From Basidiobolus meristosporus CBS 931.73 (lineage: Eukaryota > Basidiobolomycota > Basidiobolomycetes > Basidiobolales > Basidiobolaceae), in contig MCFE01000412.1 in the NCBI GenBank assembly GCA_002104905.1, positions 1-64,000 of the forward strand: a stretch of DNA of 64,000 bases. The letters are read 5' to 3'. Positions 42,901 through 52,181 of this stretch are shown here, piece after piece. The notes beneath the pieces are model-generated. The model was not told the origin of the DNA, did no database searches, and saw only the letters and a program-made list of their open reading frames with translations. The position numbers were made by a program, and so were the translations under genes. Numbering within the stretch: position 1 is the first letter of the stretch; the number at the start of each line of letters is the position of its first letter.

Positions 42901-43391
42901 GCACTTATGGCGAAGGCGCTTCAAGAGTGTCCAAACTCTGGACTGTTGTGGTCCGAAGCCATATTTATGGAGAATCGTCCTCAGCGTAAGAGCAAGTCTG
43001 TGGATGCATTGAAGCGATGTGACAACGACCCGCTAGTCATTACCACCGTGGCTCGTCTGTTCTGGTCCGAGCGGAAGGTGGACAAAGCAAGAACCTGGTT
43101 TGGACGAGCAGTCAAGGTTGACCAGGATATTGGTGATTGCTGGGCCTGGTGGTACAAATTTGAAGTTCAACATGGCACTGAAGTAAGCTCGAGTTGCAAC
43201 TCTGTCATTGATCGCTCAAACTAACCTTCCTTTATCCTCTACAACAGGAACAGCAGCAGGAGGTAATAAATCGGTGCGTATCCTCTGAGCCTCATCACGG
43301 TGAGCGGTGGCAGGCAACTGCCAAGAACCTGGACAACTTTGGCAAGAACACTGAAGAAATCCTCAAACTGGTTGCTGTGGAGCTTGAGTAA
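39971..43391 (+). CDS. PRP6: pre-mRNA splicing factor Prp6 (Prp1/PRPF6)
   Basis: Prp6 bridges U5 and U4/U6 in the spliceosomal tri-snRNP. Nine exons (39971-40041, 40112-40177, 40414-40590, 40658-40834, 40906-40987, 41046-41153, 41208-41302, 41373-43182, 43248-43391) give 909 residues, close to the family length. The PRP1 N-terminal domain reads [19 protein letters not shown], then [15 protein letters not shown] across intron 1. An acidic segment, [19 protein letters not shown] and the GYLTDLNS motif follow. The large exon 8 encodes about 19 HAT/TPR repeats from [12 protein letters not shown] onward (for example [34 protein letters not shown]). The start was chosen because [10 protein letters not shown] matches the family opening. 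Confidence 0.95.
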
Positions 43392-43528
43392 ACCATTCAA
43401 TGCATGGTGGTTATTTATCTTGAGAGTGTAGTAATAAAAATATTCGGTATTGTAACTGGTCGTTTCGTGGAGGGTTTATTTATTGATGTTTCGATGTGTG
43501 TCGGTTCTGCTTAATAGTAATTTCGAGA

Positions 43529-44488
43529 TTAGAGTTTGGAGAAAGAGGCGTTTTGTTTGCTTATGCTAGCAACAATGGCCTTTTCCAAGTCCTCTGACTG
43601 TAGCATTGAAGCGTTCCACAATGCGGAATAAGTCAACCCCTCCTCAACTGTATGATCCCGGGAGTAGTTGAGCAAGTGCTTTGTTCCAGACACTGCGACT
43701 GGGGACTTGGAAGCAATCACTTTTCCGATTTCCTTGGCCTTTGCCAGAACATCCTCTAGTTTAGGGAAAACGTCGCTAACCAACCCATGTCTCAAAGCTT
43801 CTTTGGAGTCAAAGATCCGTGCTGTGAAGCAAATTTCTCTGGTCCAGCTATCGTTACTCACCACCTTCTGAAGTCGCTGGAGGGTCCCAACATCAGCCGC
43901 CATACCAATATCAACTTCCTTTATGGATGCGGAATGTCAATCTCAGAAGGAACAAACATAAAGATAATGATGTAAACGCACCTTAACGGAGAAGAAGGCA
44001 TCCTCTGAGCAATATCTTATGTCACAAGAGGTGATCATGTCAATGCCACCGCCAATGCAGCCACCATGGACAGCTGCGATCACTGGCTTGTCACAATCTT
44101 GAATAGCGCTAAAGCTTGCTTGGAAATCCTGTATGGTATGTGGGTCAGAAGAGGGTCCAAAGGATTACTGCCGAAACTAACACACCATAATCTTTTTGCG
44201 CAAACGGTAGGCCCGTCTACCAACATCACTCTCGTCCGAGTTCGTAAGGCCAGTAGCGGCCTCCTTCAAATCAAGCCCAGCACAGAACAATCTACCAGAA
44301 CCTGACAGAATAACCACCCTAACATTGGGATCGAATTTGATCTGCTTGAAGCATTCTTGGAATTCCCTCCACATGGCATCGTTCAGGGAATTCAAGTTTT
44401 TCGGGCGGTTGAGTTGAACGTGAAGTACATTATTGGAAGTGAAACTGCACTGAAGAGTCTCGTAGGAGTAATCTTTCGCGGCGGACAT
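43529..44488 (-). CDS. ECH1: delta(3,5)-delta(2,4)-dienoyl-CoA isomerase, peroxisomal
   Basis: A member of the enoyl-CoA hydratase/isomerase superfamily that shifts double bonds during beta-oxidation of unsaturated fatty acids. Three minus-strand exons (44488-44186, 44128-43982, 43918-43529) join in phase to 279 residues. Visible features are LHVQLNRPKNLNSLNDAMWR, SGSGRLFCAGLDLKEA, the oxyanion-hole segment VHGGCIGGGIDMITSCDIRY, and EVDIGMAADVGTLQRLQKVV, whose Asp/Glu pattern is typical of dienoyl-CoA isomerases rather than hydratases. KSPVAVSGTKHLLNYSRDH follows. The last three residues are SKL, a peroxisomal PTS1 signal. The start is MSAAKDYS; an in-frame ATG 78 bp further upstream gives an unlikely leader. 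Confidence 0.9.
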
Positions 44489-45689
44489 TTGAGGCACAAC
44501 TAGGGAACCTCCAGCAGTTATATTATGGCCATCATGCGATGGTTCCCACGCAATACTAATCATCACGCATTTTTCAGTTGTTCAGTGGCTCGTTTTAAGT
44601 GACTGCTTGAGATAGGGGAGGAATATATTATATACATTAAACTTCAATTTGCTCGTAGGCATTCGTGATTACAAATTGAAATACACAAAGCATATTTTAT
44701 ACAAATTGATTATACAGCTATCACATGGTTCTAGAGGTACGCAACCAAGTTAAACATGGCAAATGGCTGTGGATGGTTGGTAGTGAGTGGAAACGAAAAC
44801 ATGACCCAAGCTCTGTGACAGCGTATCGGTTCGCACTGAGAGCTAAAATTCAGAGTAGTAGATCAATGCGTGCAACTATGAAACAATCGAAAGGTTAATG
44901 ATGTATGAATCTGTGAGTATTTCATGCACGAATCTGAACATTCCATGTATGATTCTGTGAACAATTTCATTGTCACTTGCAACCATAAAATCCCCATCAA
45001 AGTTTTAATTTCAGCCTTCAGCCCTCAAAAGATTGCCGTGCCTAACATTAATTTAATCCACGATTAAGGGGGGCTACTCACAAGATCTCGCTTATTTTTA
45101 ACTTGCCCCGCTAGCTGGGATTACTATTCCTTTTCCCTTGTCCCATCATTCCTTACATATCTTCCTATTGGCCGCTTATTCTCCTATTCTTTAATATCGC
45201 CATTGTTATATATGTTTACTCATTCTGTGAAAACATTTAACAGTGAATGAAAAAAATCTATATTTGTCCATTGTTGCAGTGATTCCTTGGCGTTTGATTC
45301 GTCAGAAATACAAACACTCTGCGCCGCTTATGATTCGTCAAGGTCATGTGAAGTGACTCATCATTTCTGGTATATAAAGACCATCAAATCTCCCGCTGGC
45401 TACCAACATCTCCTTCCACTACGCCGCCGCAACTAGTTTTTTTCTCTTCTCCACACACAAGCGTGTCATAATAGGGTGTATCAATCAAATAGGACCAAAG
45501 ATTATAAATATTATAATTGAAGCCATAGGGAATTGAACACCACACTGTCCATACCTTGCCATTAAAGAACATATGAGATATTACTTGACAGAGCCTATAC
45601 TTTTTGGACATTTTTATCCGGAATAAGTCATTAGGTGTCTGACATTACACACATTATCAAGAACTTCCAAATTAATCGGTCCCCGGCAT
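44489..45689. promoter_or_regulatory. 1.2-kb intergenic region with a TATA box
   Basis: TATATAAA at 45371-45378 probably serves a plus-strand transcript. The next ATG used is more than 300 bp downstream, leaving room for a long leader or an untranslated exon. Three imperfect copies of ATGAATCTGTGA-like sequence lie at about 44902-44962. No gene is seen. Confidence 0.4.
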
Positions 45690-46397
45690 ATGTACACTCC
45701 AAGTACAGAATCATCCCCGTACAACGCTGTTCCAGATAGCGAGCGTGACCTTGGGTTTGACTCGATTGAGTATCCTGATTCTGATTGCCTAGCCCAATCA
45801 CCTCCGTACGTTCCTCCATCTCCGGGCCCTCTACCGCCACTCTTCTCTATTCCCTCTCCCTGTTGCTATGAGGACATCTCCGCTGAATATTCTCCGCCCT
45901 ATGTTCCGGATCCGATATATCCAGTGGATCAAAGCGAATCCGCCTTACGCGCTGCCTCCCCATATTCAGATTCATCCATTGAATGGGTTGGTGATGTGCC
46001 CAAGTCGCCACTGGGGCCATACAGCTATCATGAAGTTGAACCTATCTACGTCAAGGAGTGCGTATTCTTTCTTGACGAGGATATTTATGATGGTTGGTCG
46101 ATTGATCCTAGTCAGTGTACCTTCGATTATTCGGAGTCGTTGTACAAGAAATTAGTTGATCAATACGAGGAACCTCGCAAACGGTTCAAGCATTCTCCGG
46201 AATCCACTCCAACCCTAGACGGCATTGATCCTAAATCGCAGTCGGGAACTGTTGGGCAGGAGGCAACCACCAAAAAGAACCCTGTTGGTCATCAGTTACT
46301 TCGCAAAAGCGAGCGACGTTTCATTGAAGAAAACGGGTTGTTTGATACACATTCTCCATCGGATTATCTTAAACACAAGAAGAATACTGTGTACTAG
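45690..46397 (+). CDS. unrecognised proline/serine-rich acidic protein
   Basis: A single open frame of 235 codons from ATG 45690. The N-terminal two thirds are rich in Pro, Ser, Tyr, Asp and Glu (PPYVPPSPGPLPPLFSIPS) and probably disordered. The C-terminal third is more basic (EEPRKRFKHSPES, LLRKSERRFIEENGLF). No signal peptide or membrane segment is present. A TATA box lies 310 bp upstream and an AATAAA at about 46470. I do not recognise a family. KRFKHSP could act as a nuclear localisation signal. Confidence 0.6.
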   Translation: MYTPSTESSPYNAVPDSERDLGFDSIEYPDSDCLAQSPPYVPPSPGPLPPLFSIPSPCCYEDISAEYSPPYVPDPIYPVDQSESALRAASPYSDSSIEWVGDVPKSPLGPYSYHEVEPIYVKECVFFLDEDIYDGWSIDPSQCTFDYSESLYKKLVDQYEEPRKRFKHSPESTPTLDGIDPKSQSGTVGQEATTKKNPVGHQLLRKSERRFIEENGLFDTHSPSDYLKHKKNTVY

Positions 46398-46529
46398 AAA
46401 CCCGTATCTTAGATACTCCACCTGTAACATTTTTCAAGCAACTGTAAATACAATTGATGTATAAACCTTGAATAAATACAAATCTAATGCTACTCCACCA
46501 AGTGTAGTCGCACGTCACTACAATACATC

Positions 46530-46779
46530 ATGGCAGAAGATTTCTTTACCGTAAGTAGATTGGTCAAGAGCCCTGTAGAAGCATTCATGCCAGTTGAAAT
46601 ACAGCTGGGTCTACCAGCAGCACCTTTGAACAGTGAAAACAACACATCACCTTGCACTACATTAAGTTCAGGTTTGAAACATGCAACTGAAATGAGGTCA
46701 GTATGTGGTTTGCATTAACTAACCAAGTATGTCATGCGACAGTGTCTCAGAGAATGCGTACCATCCCAAATTAACCTAG
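46530..46779 (+). CDS. possible small two-exon gene, unrecognised
   Basis: The frame starts MAEDFFTVSRLVKSPVEAF. If the intron 46697-46740 (GTCAGT...GCGACAG, with CTAAC as branch site) is removed, it continues EMSVSENAYHPKLT to a TAG at 46777, about 68 residues. The same frame stays open beyond this TAG for a further 81 codons (WDISFVRLFGSF, EWAIGEWGGDE). This could mean a disabled longer gene, an unrecognised splice or chance. An upstream donor-like TTTACC/GTAAGT at 46549 is another option. Support is weak. Confidence 0.3.
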
Positions 46780-47250
46780 CAACCATGGGACATTTCATTT
46801 GTGCGATTGTTTGGATCGTTCTCCACCAATCGTCTGGAATGGGCCATTGGCGAATGGGGCGGTGATGAATGCAACGGCAGGCTCAATCACGATAGAGTGA
46901 TTTCATTGGCGACAGGGAAGTGGATTTTGGGGCCGTCAGGATCACCTGATATGGGTGGAAGTTGCTGGTGCAATTTACAATTCGTCATAGAACCGTGGCC
47001 AACTCCGTCGAGTCGCCAAGTATAAACAATCCCCTTCAGGCCTGACTTGTTTATGTTTATTGTTTGGATAGCTTGGGCTTGGAGACGAACATGGAGTTAA
47101 TATAGACATGGGTAGCTGGAAGACGATATAGATACGGGTAGCTCTATACCACATCTCAAACGTCAGTGGGGACGGTAGGATGCTTGTTAGCGACCTACTG
47201 TCTGGGTGGATGTTGTACTGGTGCACAACATGGGCAGCGAGTGAGACAGC
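46780..47250. other. intergenic region 3' of the RPP21 gene
   Basis: It contains the 81-codon continuation mentioned for 46530-46779 (to 47025) and nothing else that I can support. Confidence 0.35.
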
Positions 47251-47791
47251 CTATGGGCTGATGGAGGTATCCTCGAGAACGTTTTCAGGGATTTCCCCAA
47301 ATAATTTATGCTCAGGATTGGCAAGATATTTGCGTCGATGTTGACATTTTCGGCAACGAACCAGTACTGTGGTCTCGGGGCTATCTAGTTACGAGGTGAG
47401 GCTTAGTAGGTGTGGGTGAGTGGTGGCGGTCAGGGAAGCGCTTACTTTGGATGGTTGTGTTCGAGGTGATAGCAGGGATTAAAGGGATTTCACAGTGGCG
47501 ACATATGGTTCTTTTCACCTTGGGATCTCTATGGAGAACAAGGTCAATGTCCAAACAACTGGGCAAAAACGAACGTGATCGTAGAACCTACATCCGTAAA
47601 ACAACCCGCTTCCCAATCTCCCTCATGTGGGAGGCATAGAAACGACCCAGATTTCCAAGATCTGAACTCGACGCGGACCCCGCCGTCGCGGCCATCATCA
47701 TCGACGCCTGGTAAAGAAAATTCATCCGGTGGTAGATCTCGCGGTGCTGAACCTGGGAGTTCGCATTCTTTTTCTCTTTTTTCTTGGCCAT
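47251..47791 (-). CDS. RPR2: RNase P/MRP subunit Rpp21 (Rpr2 family)
   Basis: A small zinc-binding protein subunit of RNase P, the ribonucleoprotein that matures tRNA 5' ends. Three short minus-strand exons (47791-47592, 47528-47446, 47384-47251) join in phase to 138 residues. The product starts MAKKKEKKNANSQ, then YHRMNFLYQASMMMA and LGRFYASHMREIGKRVVLR. The zinc ligands follow as two Cys pairs: VKRTICRHCEIPLIPAITS across exon 2, and VLVRCRKCQHRRKYLANPE in exon 3. This is the family's order, with DPKVKRTICRHC as its clearest signature. The exons are too short to be recognised singly. The gene is divergent from SWI3, with about 280 bp between starts. Confidence 0.88.
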
Positions 47792-48074
47792 CACGGCGAA
47801 GACCAGTGTAGCTTCTGTCACTACTTGGTCCGCTGGAGTTTTTTGTACGCGTTCGAGGGGATTTTTATTTTTGCTCGTCGTATCGGTAAATTGGCACAGC
47901 AGCAAATCATGATTGGCTTGGTGGGAACCCTCATAACGCACCCCCAGATGGTTTAAATCATGTACTATGATAAGAATAACAAAAAATCGACGTTTTGAAA
48001 GTAGGATGAATTAGAACGCGTGTTTTAGCAAACCTCTTCGTTTCTTTTTCAACACACTTCTATAGACATCTGAT
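47792..48074. promoter_or_regulatory. divergent RPR2/SWI3 promoter region
   Basis: A 283-bp gap between two genes transcribed away from each other. It is AT-rich near 47960-48000. No clear TATA box or named factor site could be fixed. Confidence 0.4.
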
Positions 48075-51000
48075 ATGACTCAAAGCCAACAGACTGGCAG
48101 TGAAGAGCTTGATTTCTACGACAGGCCTGCCATCATAGCTCACTTCGAGTCGATTCAGCCTTCCCTGTTACAGGAGCTACGTGAGACCCACCCGAACGTC
48201 GAGGTTGATTTCACCCCTCAAGATTTGTCCCGACTGACCGGACAGCTTCAAAAACTTCAGAACGACCTACTTGGTAAAACCAGTGTACGAACCGAGCTCC
48301 ATTGCCCCAAAATCCCCGCCCGTTTTTTCCAACCTACCCAACCTCTGCAACCAGATTCCGCCCTGCACCACATCCTCAAAGGAGCATTTCAATTTCGCTT
48401 TGCAAACAACTGGTCCGACTGGGGCTTCGACCGAGCTGAGAAGCGGGAGACTTTGCTGGGTTTGATCCTTTACATCAGGGATGTGCTTGTACGATCGGAG
48501 CTCTTGCACACACCCAGAATCTACCTGGGTGAAGCCATCGAGCTACAGCTCAAGGAAGAGCTGTCATCCCTGGTTACACTCATGAAAGGTTAGTGTTGGA
48601 GGAGGAGGAGGGTGCTCCTCCCCAGTCTTGTCGCTCGATTTGGTTTATTTATTCATGGCACCTCTGACACCAACTTGGTATCCAGGTGATGTAGTGGAGG
48701 ATATGAGCAAAGCAACGCACACTCTCGACCCGGCCACAGTTATCAACAGGACGCTGACTGGCGCGGAGGAATTTCGCGTGCTTCGTAGAGAGGGTGGAAA
48801 AGTGTTGGTCCATAAGGTCTATACACCTGAGTCGTACGACAGCTGGGAGTTGGACACCAACGAATTCGCCGACATATCAGTTACAGAATCCAAAGCACCC
48901 GAAAGATGGATTCTTTCCCCGGAGTGGCTCAGAGACAGCGCCGAGTACAATGAGTGGATGTGTGAAACGGATTATGAGGGTAAAGTTCAAAGCACCCCCG
49001 GCTCTCCTGTGGAGGAGGTGAGCAACAAAAGAAACGTATCGGAGGCTTTCGAGTCAGACGACTCTGAGGGGAATGAGGAGAAACGGGCTAAGCCAGAGAG
49101 CGCTGACTCGGAGGTTGAGGAGACGTTGGAGGTTTCCAACCTAGAAGCCCCACCTACGACTACTGCAGATACCAAAGTGGAGGTGGAGACCGCCCCACAG
49201 CCCGATGTAACTAACGGAACTCCCCAACCGGCACAGGAGACTCCCCAGGAACAAGAGTCTACCCCGATGGAGACAGACATCCTTCCCGAGTCAAATGACA
49301 AAGCTGTCGAGGTCGAGTCTCAAGAGCAGCCCGAACAGCCGGAACAACCCGAACAACCCGAACAACCTGAACAACCTGAGCCAACTGTAGAGAAACCCGC
49401 GGAGGAGGCAGTCGACGTTGAAGATGAGGCAAAGAAATATCTTTCCGAACAAACACAAGAGGTGATCATTCCTAGCTACGCCGCATGGTTTAGCATGTCG
49501 AAAGTTCACGAGGTAGAGAGGAAGGGGCTTCCGGAATTCTTCAACAACAAAAACAAATCCAAGACACCCTCCGTGTACAAAGAATATCGCGACTTCATGA
49601 TTAATACATATAGACTGAATCCCTCAGAATACCTCACCGTTACCGCATGTAGGAGAAATCTTGCCGGGGATGTTTGTGCTATCATCCGAGTTCACAGTTT
49701 CCTTGAGCAATGGGGTCTCATTAATTACCAGGCAAGGCAGCTTGTTTACCATCGTTTCTTTCGCCGTGTTCTGCTTGCTAACCCCGTGTTCGTTCTAGGT
49801 TGACCCTGAGACTCGCCCATCCACAGTTGGCCCACCGTTCACTGGCCACTTTAGAGTAACCGCGGATACCCCTAGAGGCCTTCAGCCATTCCAGCCTTCT
49901 GCCCCGCAGTTCCAGCCCAATGTTGGCCCCCAGCCCATTGGTGTCGGGAGAGTGCCCGAGCATGGCCAACGGGCTGACTTGAATCTGGATTTACGCAAAT
50001 CGATTTACGGCCGCGATGGATATTCAGCTGCTAGTGACGAGCCAGGGAAATCGGTGAAGGAGCTAGGCTTGGGCTCAGCTGCCGAGGACCAGCCCAAATA
50101 TCACTGCTTTACTTGCGGGGTGAGCTGCAACGAGGTTCGCTACCACAGCGTCAAGACGAAAAATTTCGACCTCTGTTCGAACTGCTATCTCGAGGGGAGA
50201 TTCCCATCCACCATGCTTAGCAGCGATTTTCTCAAGATGGAGAACTACGAGTTCAAGCACAGCCAACAGGATGAATGGACCAACCAGGAAACGCTGCTGC
50301 TTCTGGAGGGGTTGGAGATGTACAACGAGGACTGGGAGAAGATCTCCTCGCATGTTGGGACTCGCTCGAGGGAGCAGTGCATCTTGCATTTCCTAAAGCT
50401 TCCAATCGAGGAGCCGTATCTTGAAGTGGAAAAGAGCCCTTATGGCCCAGTGAATTCCCAGCGTTTACCCTTTAGCCAGGCAGATAATCCGATCATGTCG
50501 GTGGTTGCATTCCTGGCTTCCGTGGTGGATCCGAAAGTTGCCGAGGCAGCTGCGAAATCGGCCATCGGGCAGCTTCAAACAGAGGGGACCAAAGATGGCT
50601 CCTCGCCACCGACTGTGAAATCGGAAGATTCTGTAGCCAAAGCCACCACCCCATCCAAGGCTGGTATGGATAAGGCGGCTTCGGTGGCCCTCGGTGCAGC
50701 CGCCGCCAAGGCTCATGTGCTTGGAACCAATGAGGAGAGGGAGATCCAACGATTGGTGAACTCGATCGTCGAGGCACAGGCGAAGAAGTTGGAGATTAAG
50801 ATGCAGCATTTCGAGGAGATTGAAGGGATCCTGGAGTATGAGAAGCGTGAGCTGGAGAAGCAGAGGCGCCAGCTCTACCAAGACCAATTGAACTTGCGCA
50901 AGTCCGTCTTCAATGCACCATCCACAGTGACAAATCCCATTGAGGCTGCGGTCCCTGTGCTGGGCCAAATGCCAATGCAAGATCTGAACGCAGCGCCGAT

Positions 51001-51172
51001 GGTCCAGCCGCAGAACTTGCCTCAATTCCAACAGCAGTTCCCTCAAATGCAACTTCCTCAACATCAATTCTATCAGCAACCATACCTGGGCCAGCAACCT
51101 GGCCAAGGTGGTATGGATCAAGGTTACATGGGGATGGGTAATCCCGGCTATGGTAACCTCAACGGAATGTAA
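48075..51172 (+). CDS. SWI/SNF-RSC core subunit Swi3/Rsc8 (SMARCC)
   Basis: A scaffold subunit of SWI/SNF-type chromatin remodellers. Three exons (48075-48588, 48686-49731, 49799-51172) give 977 residues. The N-terminal part is the SMARCC-type region ([32 protein letters not shown]). A disordered acidic stretch with repeated EQPEQPEQP follows. The SWIRM domain is [20 protein letters not shown] to [16 protein letters not shown]. After it come a ZZ-type zinc finger ([25 protein letters not shown]), a SANT domain ([40 protein letters not shown]), a C-terminal coiled coil and a Gln/Pro/Met-rich tail. Having the N-terminal SMARCC region, it resembles animal SMARCC more than yeast Rsc8. Intron 2 has a GC donor (CAG/GCAAGG). 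Confidence 0.95.
49732..49798 (+). other. GC-AG intron in the Swi3 gene
   Basis: The 67-nt intron begins GCAAGG after CAG and ends TTCTAG. Splicing joins WGLINYQ to [14 protein letters not shown], the continuation conserved in SMARCC proteins. Unspliced, the frame reads on for 22 codons and stops at 49801. The other introns I joined in this window begin with GT. Confidence 0.85.
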
Positions 51173-51205
51173 TCCGGCTATGGTAACCTCAACGGAATGT
51201 AATCC
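51146..51205 (+). repeat. 30-bp exact tandem duplication across a stop codon
   Basis: The unit GGCTATGGTAACCTCAACGG continuing into AATGTAATCC occurs twice in direct succession. The first copy encodes GYGNLNGM and the stop of the Swi3 protein. The second copy follows the stop in the same frame. Confidence 0.9.
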
Positions 51206-51519
51206 GACCTCATCACCAACTCACCAACCGCATCGGAATTCACCCTAACCCCGCCCCAACGTGTATTTTCTGGTCTTTTTCCTTTCTTCTATATAGTTAC
51301 ATAATTAAAGCAATTGTTCAAACGTCATGCATATTGTTTGTCGTCAGCTAATTGCTTGTCGTCAGCTTAACCAAATTAATCGATATCGACGTCAATACAT
51401 CACGACGTTGTTCACCATCCACTTTCACACTACGACGTCATAAGGGTTGTTGCATCAGTCGCATCAGTCGCATGCTATATAAACATCAAGGATGCCCACA
51501 GTGTAGATACAACAGTAAA
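51206..51519. promoter_or_regulatory. SWI3 3' flank and BAP31 promoter
   Basis: It includes ATAATTAAAG near 51300, a short tandem TTGTCGTCAGCTAAT near 51340-51367, and GCTATATAAACATC at 51474-51487, a TATA box about 40 bp before the BAP31 start. Confidence 0.5.
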
Positions 51520-52113
51520 ATGGCTTTGTATCACAGTATCGTGTTCGGGTTTATGATCACCCAAATGTCCTTGTTCCTGCTGATGGTAGGGCCCTTTCCT
51601 CATCGCTTCAAGCAGTCCATCCTTATGAAAATCGACTCTTCCAAATGGATGCACCGGCTCTATTTCTACATCAACATTGGCCTCGTTTTCGTTTTCATCT
51701 TGTTTGTGGACTCGATCATCCGGATGGTTAACGCCAACAAGGAGGCCAGTGCTGCCCATCAAGCAGATCCTCGGACCGATTCCCAACTTCAACTCCGCAA
51801 GTTCTACAGCCAAAGAAACTTCTACCTGACTGGGTTCACTTTATTCCTATCCCTCATCCTGAATCGTACGTTCTACATTTTAATGGACCTATTTCATGCT
51901 GAGGTGCAGGTTGAGAAGCTCCGTAATGGCCGTTCCAACGGAAAACCAAAGTATGTCCAATCCTCCGAAACAGACCATGAGGAGAATGCCAGAAGAATCG
52001 ATGAATTACGCAAAGAGGTGGAGGAGTTAAGACAGAAAGATCACAACCTAGACCAGTTGAAAGAGCGAGCTAGCATAGAGGCTTCAGAATATCATAAACT
52101 TTCCCAGGCTTAA
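51520..52113 (+). CDS. Bap31-like ER membrane chaperone (Yet family)
   Basis: An ER membrane protein that helps sort newly made membrane proteins. The 197-residue, intronless reading starts MALYHSIVFGFMITQMSLFL, the first of three transmembrane segments; the others are FYINIGLVFVFILFVDSIIR (about residues 50-70) and YLTGFTLFLSLILNRTFYI (about 105-125). RKFYSQRNFYLTGFTLFLSL is typical of the family. The cytosolic C-terminal half is a coiled coil (RIDELRKEVEELRQKDHNLD). It ends HKLSQA, without the KKxx retrieval signal of animal Bap31. An upstream TATA box supports this start over a longer in-frame leader from 51352. Confidence 0.88.
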   Translation: MALYHSIVFGFMITQMSLFLLMVGPFPHRFKQSILMKIDSSKWMHRLYFYINIGLVFVFILFVDSIIRMVNANKEASAAHQADPRTDSQLQLRKFYSQRNFYLTGFTLFLSLILNRTFYILMDLFHAEVQVEKLRNGRSNGKPKYVQSSETDHEENARRIDELRKEVEELRQKDHNLDQLKERASIEASEYHKLSQA

Positions 52114-52181
52114 ATTCAGCAATCTTACATATATATATATATATAAAGATAATGTATACTCCATAGCTTCGTATGTTGACT

